Below, piece after piece: positions 36,181 to 44,898 of a stretch of 64,000 nucleotides of DNA (the stretch's first letter is position 1; each line of letters opens with the position of its first letter). This stretch comes from Edaphocola aurantiacus (GTDB lineage: Bacteria > Bacteroidota > Bacteroidia > Chitinophagales > Chitinophagaceae): the NCBI RefSeq assembly GCF_019797745.1, contig NZ_VOSI01000002.1, forward strand, positions 124,001 to 188,000. Reading direction: 5' to 3'. The notes below the pieces were generated by a model, which made no database searches, was not told the DNA's origin, and saw nothing but the letters and a program-made list of their open reading frames with translations. Both the position numbers and the translations under genes were made by a program.

Positions 36181-37200
36181 TTAATTGACCTTCTTCAGTC
36201 CCAGTCCTGTGCCCTGAGGCTGCAGGATGTGGCCATTCTCGTAGCGGATGCCCTGCATACCCGTTGTATCCTCAGATAATAGTGGCCCGTCGATATCGGC
36301 ATAATCAGCAAGGGGCAATAAATGGCTTAAGGCGGTAGCACCGATCACTCCTTCATTCATACTGCCCAACATTACTTTCAGTCCTTTGGCTTTTGCAGCG
36401 CGAATGATGTCTGCACCTGGTGTAAGGCCTGAGCACTTCGATAGTTTTACATTGATCCCATCATACAATCCGGCAATCTGCTCCAGGTCTTTAATGCCCT
36501 GACAGGCTTCGTCTGCAATAATTGGAATGCTTGTCAGCGTTTTCAGGATACGCATATCTTCTACATTGCCTTTCTCCAGAGGCTGCTCAATCAGTTCTAT
36601 ACCGGCCTGCTCCAGCTCCGGCAACAGGATTCTGGCTTCTTCCAGGGTCCAGCCCTCATTGGCATCTACCCTGATCTTTGCATCCGTCACGCTACGGATT
36701 GCTTTGATTACGTCCATATCCTCACGGCTACCCAGCTTTACTTTATATATAGGCCAGGGATGCGCCTGCACACGACTTATCGCTTCTTCGGGACTGGCTA
36801 TTGCAATGGTATAATCGGTCAGGGGAATGTCTTTCCACTCCAGGCCCATCAGCTGGTATACAGGCTGGCGCTTCATATGCCCGAACAGGTCCCAGCCGGC
36901 GATATCCAGGGCTGAGGTCAGGAAGTGCTCACCGGGAATGAGGTGATGCAGGAAATGCCAGAAACGGTCGGGGCTATTCAGGTTGTATTGCTCAATCATT
37001 CTCCGCTTTGCCTCCAGCAGGGCAATCATGTCCTCTACTGTTACATTATGATAGCTGATAGCGGTAGCCTCTCCATAACCCCGAAGAGCTGCGATACCCA
37101 GGCTGATGCTGAGGCTCTCCTGCTGGGTTTTTATTCCTTTTGAAATGCGGAAGGGATACTGAAAAGGGAAATTATGACGTTGATATTGTAATTGTAACAT
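36181..37200 (-). CDS. Dipeptide epimerase (enolase superfamily, L-Ala-D/L-Glu type)
   Basis: A 339-residue muconate-lactonizing-type enolase member. The catalytic KVK is at 153-155. Metal ligands are Asp179 (RVDANEGW), Glu205 (LIEQPLE) and Asp230 (IADEAC). The second lysine is Lys252 or Lys255 (NVKLSKCSG), and GSMNEG is at 279-284. These enzymes invert the second residue of dipeptides, for example L-Ala-D-Glu from murein recycling, to make it usable. A peptide-binding lipoprotein gene nearby fits this. A -7 element TATTTTTG lies upstream, in a spacer shared with the divergent barrel gene. Confidence 0.92.
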   Translation of the reverse strand: MLQLQYQRHNFPFQYPFRISKGIKTQQESLSISLGIAALRGYGEATAISYHNVTVEDMIALLEAKRRMIEQYNLNSPDRFWHFLHHLIPGEHFLTSALDIAGWDLFGHMKRQPVYQLMGLEWKDIPLTDYTIAIASPEEAISRVQAHPWPIYKVKLGSREDMDVIKAIRSVTDAKIRVDANEGWTLEEARILLPELEQAGIELIEQPLEKGNVEDMRILKTLTSIPIIADEACQGIKDLEQIAGLYDGINVKLSKCSGLTPGADIIRAAKAKGLKVMLGSMNEGVIGATALSHLLPLADYADIDGPLLSEDTTGMQGIRYENGHILQPQGTGLGLKKVN

Positions 37201-37231
37201 AAAGCAGGATAAAAATTAAACCACAGAACGA

Positions 37232-37262
37232 CAAAAATAGCGATTTAAATCTCCTATCTTTG
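37232..37262. promoter_or_regulatory. Divergent -7 elements
   Basis: TATTTTTG on the minus strand (37,232-37,239) faces the epimerase gene and TATCTTTG on the plus strand (37,255-37,262) faces the barrel gene. Both match TAnnTTTG fully. Neither has a good TTTG at the -33 distance. Confidence 0.45.
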
Positions 37263-37297
37263 TACCCTTTTATAAAAATAAACATATAAAAAAAGCG

Positions 37298-38014
37298 ATG
37301 AAGAAAATCTTCGGCACTATCTTATTGGGTTTAATGGGCAGCATGTCTGTTTTCGCCCAGGACAATACAACTGAAACTCCAACAGAAAAGAAAAATATAC
37401 GTAAACCATCTCAGGACCATATCATGATCCAGTTATCTCACGATCGCTGGGCCGGTGCTCCGGATTCTGTAAAAACAGGCGGACTGGGCAGAGGCGTGAG
37501 TGTGTACCTGTGTTATGATTTCCCGATCAAGAAATCTAATTTCAGCTTCGGTGCGGGTGTCGGCATTACCTCTAACAATATTTATTTCAAAAACCAGCGT
37601 ATGGTACTGAACGGACGTACCGGCAGTCCCGTATTTACAGAGACTGATAAAACTATCTTCAAAGGCCAGAAGCTGAATACCACTTATCTGGAAGCTCCTC
37701 TGGAACTGCGCTATTTTGCCAATAAAAACAACCGTAATACTGGTTTTAAATTTGCCATTGGTGCAAAAGTTGGCTTTAACGGTATCGGCGGTGCCCATTT
37801 TAAAGAAAAAGAATCTATTGAAGGTAAATTTGTAACCTATAAAACAAATACCAAACGTTATATGCAAACCTGGAGACTGACCCCTACTGTACGTATTGGT
37901 TATGGTAACTTCAGCGTATTTGCACAATACACGGTAACACCGCTGTTTAATACCGGTGCAGGACCGGAAGATATCCGTCCGATGTCCTTCGGAATCTGTA
38001 TCAGTGGTCTTTAA
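37298..38014 (+). CDS. Small outer-membrane beta-barrel protein
   Basis: A 238-residue protein with a signal peptide (MKKIFGTILLGLMGSMSVFA, then Q). The mature protein has about eight alternating aromatic strands (VSVYLCYDFPI, FSFGAGVGITSNNIYF, YLEAPLELRYFAN, GFKFAIGAKVGFNGIGG, FSVFAQYTVTPLF) and closes with RPMSFGICISGL. This is the pattern of the PorT/OmpX-like barrels common in Bacteroidota. No ligand-binding feature is visible. It is a single-gene unit with a -7 element upstream and a strong terminator after it. Confidence 0.87.
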   Translation: MKKIFGTILLGLMGSMSVFAQDNTTETPTEKKNIRKPSQDHIMIQLSHDRWAGAPDSVKTGGLGRGVSVYLCYDFPIKKSNFSFGAGVGITSNNIYFKNQRMVLNGRTGSPVFTETDKTIFKGQKLNTTYLEAPLELRYFANKNNRNTGFKFAIGAKVGFNGIGGAHFKEKESIEGKFVTYKTNTKRYMQTWRLTPTVRIGYGNFSVFAQYTVTPLFNTGAGPEDIRPMSFGICISGL

Positions 38015-38037
38015 CCGCAATTAATCCAAAATACTCC

Positions 38038-38068
38038 GCGAAACTTTACCCAAAGTTTCGCTTTTTTT
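38038..38068 (+). terminator. Terminator after the small barrel gene
   Basis: GCGAAACTTT and AAAGTTTCGC pair over 10 bp with a 4-base loop, followed by seven T. It ends 26 bases before the chromate-transporter start. Confidence 0.85.
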
Positions 38069-38093
38069 ATATTTTGCTTTCCAATCTCCTCTA

Positions 38094-39353
38094 TTGACCC
38101 GGTTGTATCGACATATCGAGTTTCTGAAAGCTGTACTGCTGTATACGCTTACAGCATTTGGCGGCCCTCAGGGTCACCTGGGCATGATGCTTCGCATCTT
38201 TGTAGAACGCCGTAAAGATATTACTGAAGAGGAGTTACTGGAGCTGAATGCCTTTAGTCAGATGCTGCCCGGCCCTTCATCTACGCAAACCATTATGCTG
38301 ATCGGGTATAAGCGCGGTGGCCCTACACTGGCCATTCTGACCTTACTGATATGGGTATTGCCGGCAGCCATCCTGATGGGTGCCTTTTCTTTCCTGATTA
38401 CCTATATGAATATCCAGGCGATCAAAACCACGATATTTCATTATATACATCCCATGACGATCGGCTTTGTAGTGTATGCTGCACTGAAAATGATGGAAAA
38501 ATCGGTCAGCAACCCGGCCACCTGGATCATCATGATTACATGCGGAGCCCTAACCCTGATGTTTCATAATCCCTGGATCATCCCGGTTATGTTCGTCCTA
38601 TCGGGTTTTATTACCAACCTCAGCAATAAGCGTATTCCGGAAAAGAAAGAACCAAGAAAGAAACTGAAATGGATCAATATACGCCTGTATATAGCCGTAT
38701 TTATCCTGGTAGGTCTGCTCAGTGAGCTGGCACGCTGGGGAGACTGGCCTTATAAGCGCATCTTTAACCTCTCTGAAAATTTTTACCGCTTCGGAACTCT
38801 GGTGTATGGCGGCGGACAGGCATTATTGCCCATGATGTTTTTCCAATTTGTAACCAGACCCCTGGCTATTGGCAGAGAACCTTTCCTGAGCTCCTCTGAA
38901 CTGATTACCGGCTTCGGTATGGTACAGGCTATACCCGGACCAGTATTTGCCGTTTGCGCCTATGTAGGCGGCATGTCCATGAACCAGTTTGGCAGCGGCT
39001 GGCAGATACTAGGTGGCCTGGTAGCCATCACAGCCGTATTTCTGCCCAGTACTTTATTACTCCTGTTTTTCTACCCTATTTATCATAACCTGAAACAGCA
39101 TGTGATCATCTATCGTGCGCTGGAAGGGATTAATGCGATGATTGTCGGTATTGTATGGGCATCGGGCATCCTGTTCTCGATGGACATATTACATATCACA
39201 AAGCATAATTTATTATCTTTTGACTGGGTACAGAATGTAGACCTCCTGAGTATACTGGTGCTGATCGGCACTTATCTTACCCTACGGTATACCAAAGTAC
39301 CCCCTCCGCTGCTGGTTGGCACCGCATTAATTCTGGGGTATTTCTGGGGATAA
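38094..39353 (+). CDS. chrA: Chromate transporter, ChrA family
   Basis: A 419-residue membrane protein made of two tandem CHR halves. The first half has FGGPQGHLGMM and LNAFSQMLPGPSSTQTIMLIG; the second repeats the pattern with LVYGGGQALLPMMF and FGMVQAIPGPVFAVCAYVGG. Each half has about five to six membrane helices. The family exports chromate or related oxyanions. The first codon is TTG at 38,094, and another TTG occurs three codons later; no ATG lies before the first conserved helix, so a non-ATG start is required. No chrB-like regulator is adjacent. Confidence 0.92.
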   Translation: MTRLYRHIEFLKAVLLYTLTAFGGPQGHLGMMLRIFVERRKDITEEELLELNAFSQMLPGPSSTQTIMLIGYKRGGPTLAILTLLIWVLPAAILMGAFSFLITYMNIQAIKTTIFHYIHPMTIGFVVYAALKMMEKSVSNPATWIIMITCGALTLMFHNPWIIPVMFVLSGFITNLSNKRIPEKKEPRKKLKWINIRLYIAVFILVGLLSELARWGDWPYKRIFNLSENFYRFGTLVYGGGQALLPMMFFQFVTRPLAIGREPFLSSSELITGFGMVQAIPGPVFAVCAYVGGMSMNQFGSGWQILGGLVAITAVFLPSTLLLLFFYPIYHNLKQHVIIYRALEGINAMIVGIVWASGILFSMDILHITKHNLLSFDWVQNVDLLSILVLIGTYLTLRYTKVPPPLLVGTALILGYFWG

Positions 39354-39417
39354 CAGAAAACTTTTGTTAAGGCTACCGGATTTATACCGATTTGTATTGT
39401 TTTATATGAAAATAGGT

Positions 39418-39425
39418 TACATTTG
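39418..39425 (+). promoter_or_regulatory. -7 element for the 68-aa gene
   Basis: TACATTTG matches TAnnTTTG, with a TTTG at 39,391 at a slightly long spacing of 23 bases. The ATG is 40 bases downstream. Confidence 0.4.
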
Positions 39426-39464
39426 CTTCGAATAACAATTAATTATACCAAAAAATAAACCGAC

Positions 39465-39671
39465 ATGGATACTTCAAAATTCATTACAGCTTATTGCTTG
39501 AAAACAAAAGAGAAAAACGTACCAATGCACAATGCCGTAGTTTCTAAAACAGCTAGAGGCGGTTATATCGCTAAAGGTGATGATGGAAAAGGCAATAAAA
39601 TGAGCGCGATCCTGGGTGAGGCGAAAGCATTACAAGCGATCAAAGATAAAGTTGCGAAACAAGATTTCTAA
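39465..39671 (+). CDS. Small protein, zinc-ribbon-like with most cysteines lost
   Basis: A 68-residue basic protein with its own -7 element and terminator. The segment AYCLKTKEKNVPM, then GGYIAKGDDGKGNKM and ILGEAKA, follows the layout I know from DUF5679-type small zinc ribbons (AYC-x-K-C-x-x-K, then G-x-C-P-x-C-G-x-K, then ILG). Here three of the four cysteines are replaced: the second by Thr, and the C-P-x-C pair by Asp and Gly residues. The fold may persist without zinc. The C-terminal helix (EAKALQAIKDKVAKQ) is an addition. Function is unknown, and the family link is from memory. Confidence 0.75.
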   Translation: MDTSKFITAYCLKTKEKNVPMHNAVVSKTARGGYIAKGDDGKGNKMSAILGEAKALQAIKDKVAKQDF

Positions 39672-39687
39672 TCAATACTTCATTGAT

Positions 39688-39726
39688 ATAAAAAAGCGCA
39701 GGGTATATCACCCTGCGCTTTTTTAT
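39688..39726 (+). terminator. Terminator after the 68-aa gene
   Basis: A perfect 16-bp inverted repeat with a 7-base loop, core AGCGCAGGG/CCCTGCGCT, flanked by A and T runs. Confidence 0.85.
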
Positions 39727-39758
39727 TATCTTGCGTCCGAAAATATAGTTTATCCTAC

Positions 39759-42398
39759 ATGAATAAATTTTTACTCGGATTATTCTTATTACCCGCAACT
39801 GCTACAGCCCAGCAGGACAGTGTAACGCTGCATCAATCGAACACCACTGTAGAAGCCACAAAGAAAATTGTTGTATACAAACAGCCAAACATTTGGGCAC
39901 AATCTACCAACTTCTCCAATGCATTGAGTATAGCACAGACAGGAGTGCAGACATTCAGTTCCGGCGCTCCCGGAAGTGATATTGAAATGATTATACGGGG
40001 AAGCGCCAATCCTTATGGCAACAGCAAACCCCTGATTATGATAGACGGAATGCCTTTCTACGGCGACTATTCCGCGATCAATACCTATAATATTGAAAGC
40101 ATCAGTGTTGAAAAAATACCGGCTAATTTTAGTGCACCATTAAGCCTGGCTACAAATGGCATCATTCATATCCGCACTGCAAAGTCTGCTACTCGACCCT
40201 CAAAATGGTATGTGAACCTGAATGCCAATATGGGGTTCAGCAGTCGTGCTATACCTCAATATGATATCATTACCGATCCGGGCCAGTATTATGAAACTTA
40301 TTGGCAAATGTTAAGAAGAACTATCGTTGGAGGTCCAACTCCAGAACAAGCAGCTTCTGAAAATCTGATCCCAGCACTTTATGGACACAACTTGTATAAT
40401 GTCCCGGATGCCGAATTGATTGATCCCACAACTGGAAAACTGAACCCTAATGCACAATTAAAGTATAAGGACAGTTGGAAAGATGCACTCACCAGACCAG
40501 GTTTATTACGACAATACAATGTCGGCGCAAGAAAGACATGGAAAAAAGCAGATGTATTTATTTCCGGCAATTATGCCAAAGATGATGGATACATGATCAA
40601 ATCTTCATTCGAACGTATGGGAGCCAATCTGCAGGCACATTACAGACCAGTAAAAGGTTTAGAAATCTGCCTGTCAGGATTGTACAGCTATAGTAAAGAT
40701 CAGACATTATATCTTGCAGGTACGACATCATACTATAATCCATTACTTGCACTATTCAATACGGCTCCGGTCCACCCTGTATATGAAAGGGATGCAGATG
40801 GTAATATCTTAACAGATCCAACAACAGGTCAGAACCAATATTCTGCCTATCCTCAAAATATATATGTCATACCTGCATTAAAAAACAGAACTACTTACCA
40901 GAGGTATAAAAACCTATACGTTATACCTAACATTAAGTATGAAGTAGTACCAGGCTTGACCGCCTCGGTACAGGCAAGTTATATGAAGCGTGCTAAACAA
41001 TATACCAGTATTCCCGATGATACCTGTGTATTAACTGATAATTTCATTTTTCAACCCAAAATCAGCTACCATACTCAATGGCATAAACATCAGCTATCTG
41101 TAAAGGCTCAATATTTCAGTATGAAGGCATCACTGGACAGGCGAAATGAAATTGTAGGCCGTTATATAATATCGGAACTATTGCAGGATAGCTATCAATC
41201 GGTCCTGGGAGACGTTGCTTATGACTTCAATAATAAATTGAAAGTGCAGGCAAAGCTTCAAAAGCAACTGAAAGTAACTGCCAATCCGTATATTCAAGAC
41301 AATGCCTGGAGCTGGGCAACTTTAGCCAACTGGAAACAAAAAGTGTCTACGTTGAACACGGAATTCTCTGCGGGTTACAGTAGTTCTGTAATTCAATACA
41401 ATCTATTCAACCCCATAACAACGGAGCCCTACTACAGTGTTCAATCAAACGGTATGAATCCTATACAAAAACAAATCGACCTTGGAGTTAAAATATCCGG
41501 AAATCGTGTTGAGGCAAATCTTAACTGGTTTCAGAAAAGTGGCCGCAACATATATCTGATGCAGTATTTTCCTCCAACAGTAGGAGGTAGCTATCTTATT
41601 CAGGGATTAGATACCAGAACCAGGGGATTAGAAGTTAATATCAATACAAGACTTACGAATCCCGGATCTGCTATAAGCTGGAACTTAGGTCTCCATGCTA
41701 CGCACTGGAACACTAAAGTAACTGCTGTTCCCGGAAATGATACAATATATACCTACAGGGGTTTAATCACTAAGCGAGCGAATGTTAATGAATGGTATGC
41801 ACCGGAATATGCAGGTATTAATCCTCAAACAGGAGCAGCATTGTATTATAAATATATGAATGGAGGGAAAGTAGCCACTAACGATTTTTATAGCCTTGAG
41901 AGAAAAGATTTTCAATCACAGGGAAGTGCATTACCTGTTGTATTCGGATCGGTGTACAATTACATTACATACAGACATCTCAGTCTGCAGTTTGCCATTT
42001 CTTACTCACTTGGCGGTAAAGCATATGATGCATACTATTCTTCATTAATGGGAGGATATGGCAACTATCATAAGGATGCCTTAAATGCATGGAATCCTGA
42101 CAACAGGACATCCACCATACCTGCCATAGACATAAACTATAACTATGACAAGTATAGCTCCCGCTTTACTACCAATGCTTCCTGGGCAAGCCTGAAATAT
42201 GTAACCCTGAACTATCGGCTGCCATTCAAACTGTATAAGAAATCGGGCTTTGACAATATGAGTGTATATGCCAGCGGGGAGAACCTATTCTTCATCAGCG
42301 CCCGTAAAGGCTTTAACCCTAATGAAGCTATAGGTACACCAATGTATAGTTACCTGCCCATCCGTACGGTACGCCTTGGTGTAAACATCGACCTGTAA
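39759..42398 (+). CDS. SusC/RagA-like TonB-dependent receptor, solitary
   Basis: An 879-residue outer-membrane receptor. Signal peptide: FLLGLFLLPATATAQQ. The plug domain is at about 55-160 with EMIIRGSANPYGNSKPLIMIDGMPF, the SusC-type plug signature, and IESISVEKIPAN. The barrel follows and closes with ASLKYVTLNYRLPFKLYKK, VYASGENLFFISARKGFNPN and PIRTVRLGVNIDL. SusC proteins import glycans or peptides with a SusD lipoprotein, but no susD gene follows, and the usual N-terminal carboxypeptidase-like domain is missing, so this is a short member of the group. The DNA looks somewhat more A+T-rich than the neighbours, by eye only. A terminator follows. Confidence 0.9.
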   Translation: MNKFLLGLFLLPATATAQQDSVTLHQSNTTVEATKKIVVYKQPNIWAQSTNFSNALSIAQTGVQTFSSGAPGSDIEMIIRGSANPYGNSKPLIMIDGMPFYGDYSAINTYNIESISVEKIPANFSAPLSLATNGIIHIRTAKSATRPSKWYVNLNANMGFSSRAIPQYDIITDPGQYYETYWQMLRRTIVGGPTPEQAASENLIPALYGHNLYNVPDAELIDPTTGKLNPNAQLKYKDSWKDALTRPGLLRQYNVGARKTWKKADVFISGNYAKDDGYMIKSSFERMGANLQAHYRPVKGLEICLSGLYSYSKDQTLYLAGTTSYYNPLLALFNTAPVHPVYERDADGNILTDPTTGQNQYSAYPQNIYVIPALKNRTTYQRYKNLYVIPNIKYEVVPGLTASVQASYMKRAKQYTSIPDDTCVLTDNFIFQPKISYHTQWHKHQLSVKAQYFSMKASLDRRNEIVGRYIISELLQDSYQSVLGDVAYDFNNKLKVQAKLQKQLKVTANPYIQDNAWSWATLANWKQKVSTLNTEFSAGYSSSVIQYNLFNPITTEPYYSVQSNGMNPIQKQIDLGVKISGNRVEANLNWFQKSGRNIYLMQYFPPTVGGSYLIQGLDTRTRGLEVNINTRLTNPGSAISWNLGLHATHWNTKVTAVPGNDTIYTYRGLITKRANVNEWYAPEYAGINPQTGAALYYKYMNGGKVATNDFYSLERKDFQSQGSALPVVFGSVYNYITYRHLSLQFAISYSLGGKAYDAYYSSLMGGYGNYHKDALNAWNPDNRTSTIPAIDINYNYDKYSSRFTTNASWASLKYVTLNYRLPFKLYKKSGFDNMSVYASGENLFFISARKGFNPNEAIGTPMYSYLPIRTVRLGVNIDL

Positions 42399-42423
42399 TT
42401 TAAATTTCAAATATTTTTAATCA

Positions 42424-42458
42424 GTCCCTATGGTTTGTCCATAGGGACTTTGTATTTT
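42424..42458 (+). terminator. Terminator after the SusC-like gene
   Basis: GTCCCTATGG and CCATAGGGAC form a perfect 10-bp stem with a 5-base loop and a TTTGTATTTT tail. The tail ends seven bases before the next start codon, so read-through or control of the transporter gene is also possible. Confidence 0.65.
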
Positions 42459-42464
42459 AGTCCG

Positions 42465-43811
42465 ATGATTGAACAGTCTTTACCCAATAAGAAAAAAGTG
42501 CATCGTGCCTGGGCCATGTATGACTGGGCCAACTCGGCATACAACCTGGTGATCACCTCCACTATTTTTCCTATTTATTATATCAGCATTACCCGCAATG
42601 AGGCTACAGCAGATAAGGTTTCCTTCTTCGGACTGGAAGTGGTGAACAGTTCGCTGCTGAACTATGCACTGGCATTTGCCTACCTGGTGATTGCCATACT
42701 CTCTCCTATTCTTTCTTCCATGGCCGACTCCAGGGGCAATAAGAAGCGCTACATGCAGTTCTTCACCCTCACCGGATCAATTGCCTGCATGGCACTATAT
42801 TTTTTTACCGGACAAAGGATAGAGCTAGGTATACTCCTCTCTGTGGTAGCCGCGATCGGCTATTGCGGCAGCCTGGTATTTTACAATGCCTATCTCCCCG
42901 AAATTGCGATCAAAGAGGAGCAGGATCAGCTGAGTGCCAAGGGCTTTGCCTATGGTTATATTGGCTGTGTATTACTGCAACTGATCTGCCTGGTATTTGT
43001 TTTCAAATACAAAGACTGGTTTGGCCAGACCGAGGATTGGGGTCCACGTATCTCTTTCTTCCTGGTAGGTCTTTGGTGGATCGGCTGGTCTATCATACCA
43101 TTCACCGTATTGCCCAAACCTGCCGTTCCGGTAATCAATAGTACCAAAGCTAAAAGCGTGGTACGCGGCAGTTTCAGCGCTTTGAGAAAAGTTTCGAAAC
43201 AGGTGCAGACCATGCCTAAACTAAAAGTATATCTTGCGGCCTTCTTTTTTTACAGCATGGGCGTACAGACGGTAATGCTGGCAGCTGCGGTATTTGGCAG
43301 TAAAGAAGTTAAAAAACTGGTGGATGGTGAATGGGTGAATATGGGGGCACAGGACCTGATTCCGGCGATTCTGCTGATACAACTGGTAGCGATTCTCGGT
43401 GCTATGCTGATGGCCAGATTATCGGCTAAGATCGGCAACTTTAAGGTGCTGATGCTGAATGTATTTATCTGGGTAGTGATCTGCTGTCTGGCCTACTATA
43501 CCCGCACTAATTACGAGTTTTACGGCATTGCTACTCTGGTGGGTATCGTAATGGGCGGCATACAATCGCTCAGCCGTTCAACCTACGCCAAACTGATCCC
43601 GAAAGACACGATGGATAATACTTCTTATTTCAGTTTCTATGATGTGATGGAGAAACTGTCGATTGTACTAGGCATGTTTAGTTTTGCGTTTATAGAACAG
43701 ATCACCGGCAATATGCGCAATGCCATCCTGGCCCTGATCAGCTTCTTTGTTATCGGATTTGTACTGCTGCTGTTTACCAATAAGGCTCCTTTGCAGCGCC
43801 GCAAATCCTGA
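42465..43811 (+). CDS. UMF1-type MFS transporter
   Basis: A 448-residue membrane protein (ATG at 42,465; an in-frame TTG at 42,435 lies inside the upstream terminator stem and is unlikely). The opening AWAMYDWANSAYNLVITSTI is the signature of the UMF1/Atg22-like branch of the major facilitator superfamily, and there are about twelve helices. The loop with SSMADSRGNKKRYMQ corresponds to the MFS motif A. The substrate is not known; the related Atg22 exports amino acids from vacuoles. The gene lies 55 bases before a MoxR gene, which may be co-transcribed. Confidence 0.88.
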   Translation: MIEQSLPNKKKVHRAWAMYDWANSAYNLVITSTIFPIYYISITRNEATADKVSFFGLEVVNSSLLNYALAFAYLVIAILSPILSSMADSRGNKKRYMQFFTLTGSIACMALYFFTGQRIELGILLSVVAAIGYCGSLVFYNAYLPEIAIKEEQDQLSAKGFAYGYIGCVLLQLICLVFVFKYKDWFGQTEDWGPRISFFLVGLWWIGWSIIPFTVLPKPAVPVINSTKAKSVVRGSFSALRKVSKQVQTMPKLKVYLAAFFFYSMGVQTVMLAAAVFGSKEVKKLVDGEWVNMGAQDLIPAILLIQLVAILGAMLMARLSAKIGNFKVLMLNVFIWVVICCLAYYTRTNYEFYGIATLVGIVMGGIQSLSRSTYAKLIPKDTMDNTSYFSFYDVMEKLSIVLGMFSFAFIEQITGNMRNAILALISFFVIGFVLLLFTNKAPLQRRKS

Positions 43812-43866
43812 TTTACGGTAATAAATAATTTTTGTTTTTCGCTTTTATTCCTTTTATTTTGGATAT

Positions 43867-44835
43867 ATGACACAGGCATTTTCTTCAGATGTAGCAGCGG
43901 TTCAGTATTTGCAGGAAAAATATGCAACCCTGAAATCGGCTATCGGCAAAATTGTCGTGGGACAATCGGATGTAGTAGAGCAATTGGTTATGGCTATACT
44001 GTGTAACGGACATAGTCTGTTAGTGGGTGTTCCGGGACTGGCAAAGACCTTGCTGGTAAAGACACTTGCAGATGCCATGGACCTGAGCTTTAAACGCATA
44101 CAATTCACTCCTGATCTGATGCCCGGCGATATTACCGGTTCCGAGATCCTGGATGAAAACCGCCATTTTAAATTTATCAAAGGACCTGTTTTTGCCAATA
44201 TCATCCTGGCAGATGAGATCAACCGTACACCACCCAAGACGCAGGCTGCCTTACTGGAAGCCATGCAGGAGCGCACGGTTACTGTTGCGGGTGTGGAGTA
44301 TCCATTACCCCAGCCATTCTTTGTACTGGCTACCCAAAACCCCATCGAGCAGGAAGGTACTTATCCGCTTCCGGAGGCACAGCTCGACCGTTTTATGTTC
44401 CTGATCAAAGTGGACTATCCGAGCTTTGAAGAGGAGTTGCAGATCGTGAAGCAGACTACCGGAAATGCCGTTGCCGCCATAGAGAAGGTGCTGTCGGGCG
44501 AAGAGATTATCTACTTCCAGAGCCTGATCCGCAAGGTACCCGTACCCGACAATGTATTATCTTATGCCGTAAAGCTGGCACAGAGTACACGCCCGGGCAT
44601 GAATGGCAATGAGGCAGCTACCAAATACCTGGCCTGGGGTGCCGGTCCGCGCGCTTCGCAGAACCTGGTGCTGGCGGCTAAATGCCATGCAGTATTACAT
44701 GGCAAATTCTCTCCTGATATCGAAGATGTGAAAGTAGTTGCTGCTGCGGTACTGAGACATCGTATCGTACTGAATTATAAAGCAGCTACGGATAATATTA
44801 CTATTGAAAAATTCATAGAACAGATCAGCGCTTAG
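43867..44835 (+). CDS. MoxR-family AAA+ ATPase
   Basis: A 322-residue ATPase. Walker A is GVPGLAKT (54-61), Walker B is IILADE (112-117), followed by the MoxR signature INRTPPKTQAALLEAMQE, then sensor 1 LATQNPIEQEGTYPLPEAQL and the arginine finger in DRFMF. The C-terminal lid has YLAWGAGPRASQNLVLAAK, typical of the MoxR proper subfamily. MoxR proteins act as chaperones for metal insertion or complex assembly, usually beside DUF58 and VWA-domain genes. Those genes are absent here, so its partners lie elsewhere. Confidence 0.92.
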   Translation: MTQAFSSDVAAVQYLQEKYATLKSAIGKIVVGQSDVVEQLVMAILCNGHSLLVGVPGLAKTLLVKTLADAMDLSFKRIQFTPDLMPGDITGSEILDENRHFKFIKGPVFANIILADEINRTPPKTQAALLEAMQERTVTVAGVEYPLPQPFFVLATQNPIEQEGTYPLPEAQLDRFMFLIKVDYPSFEEELQIVKQTTGNAVAAIEKVLSGEEIIYFQSLIRKVPVPDNVLSYAVKLAQSTRPGMNGNEAATKYLAWGAGPRASQNLVLAAKCHAVLHGKFSPDIEDVKVVAAAVLRHRIVLNYKAATDNITIEKFIEQISA

Positions 44836-44847
44836 CATTAGTGCTGG

Positions 44848-44898
44848 TTTATAAAAGATGTTGCGCCGCCCTACGGGCGGCGCAACATCTTTTATAAA
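44848..44898. terminator. Bidirectional terminator, perfect 24-bp inverted repeat
   Basis: Arms at 44,848-44,871 and 44,875-44,898 are exact complements around a 3-base loop, with core GATGTTGCGCCGCCC. On the minus strand one arm contains the last codons and stop codon (44,892-44,894) of the peroxidase gene, so the hairpin overlaps the coding sequence. Confidence 0.85.

Noticed and set aside
42435-42464. TTG start for the UMF1-type transporter
   Set aside because: It lies within the terminator stem of the upstream gene; the ATG at 42,465 fits the usual N-terminus.
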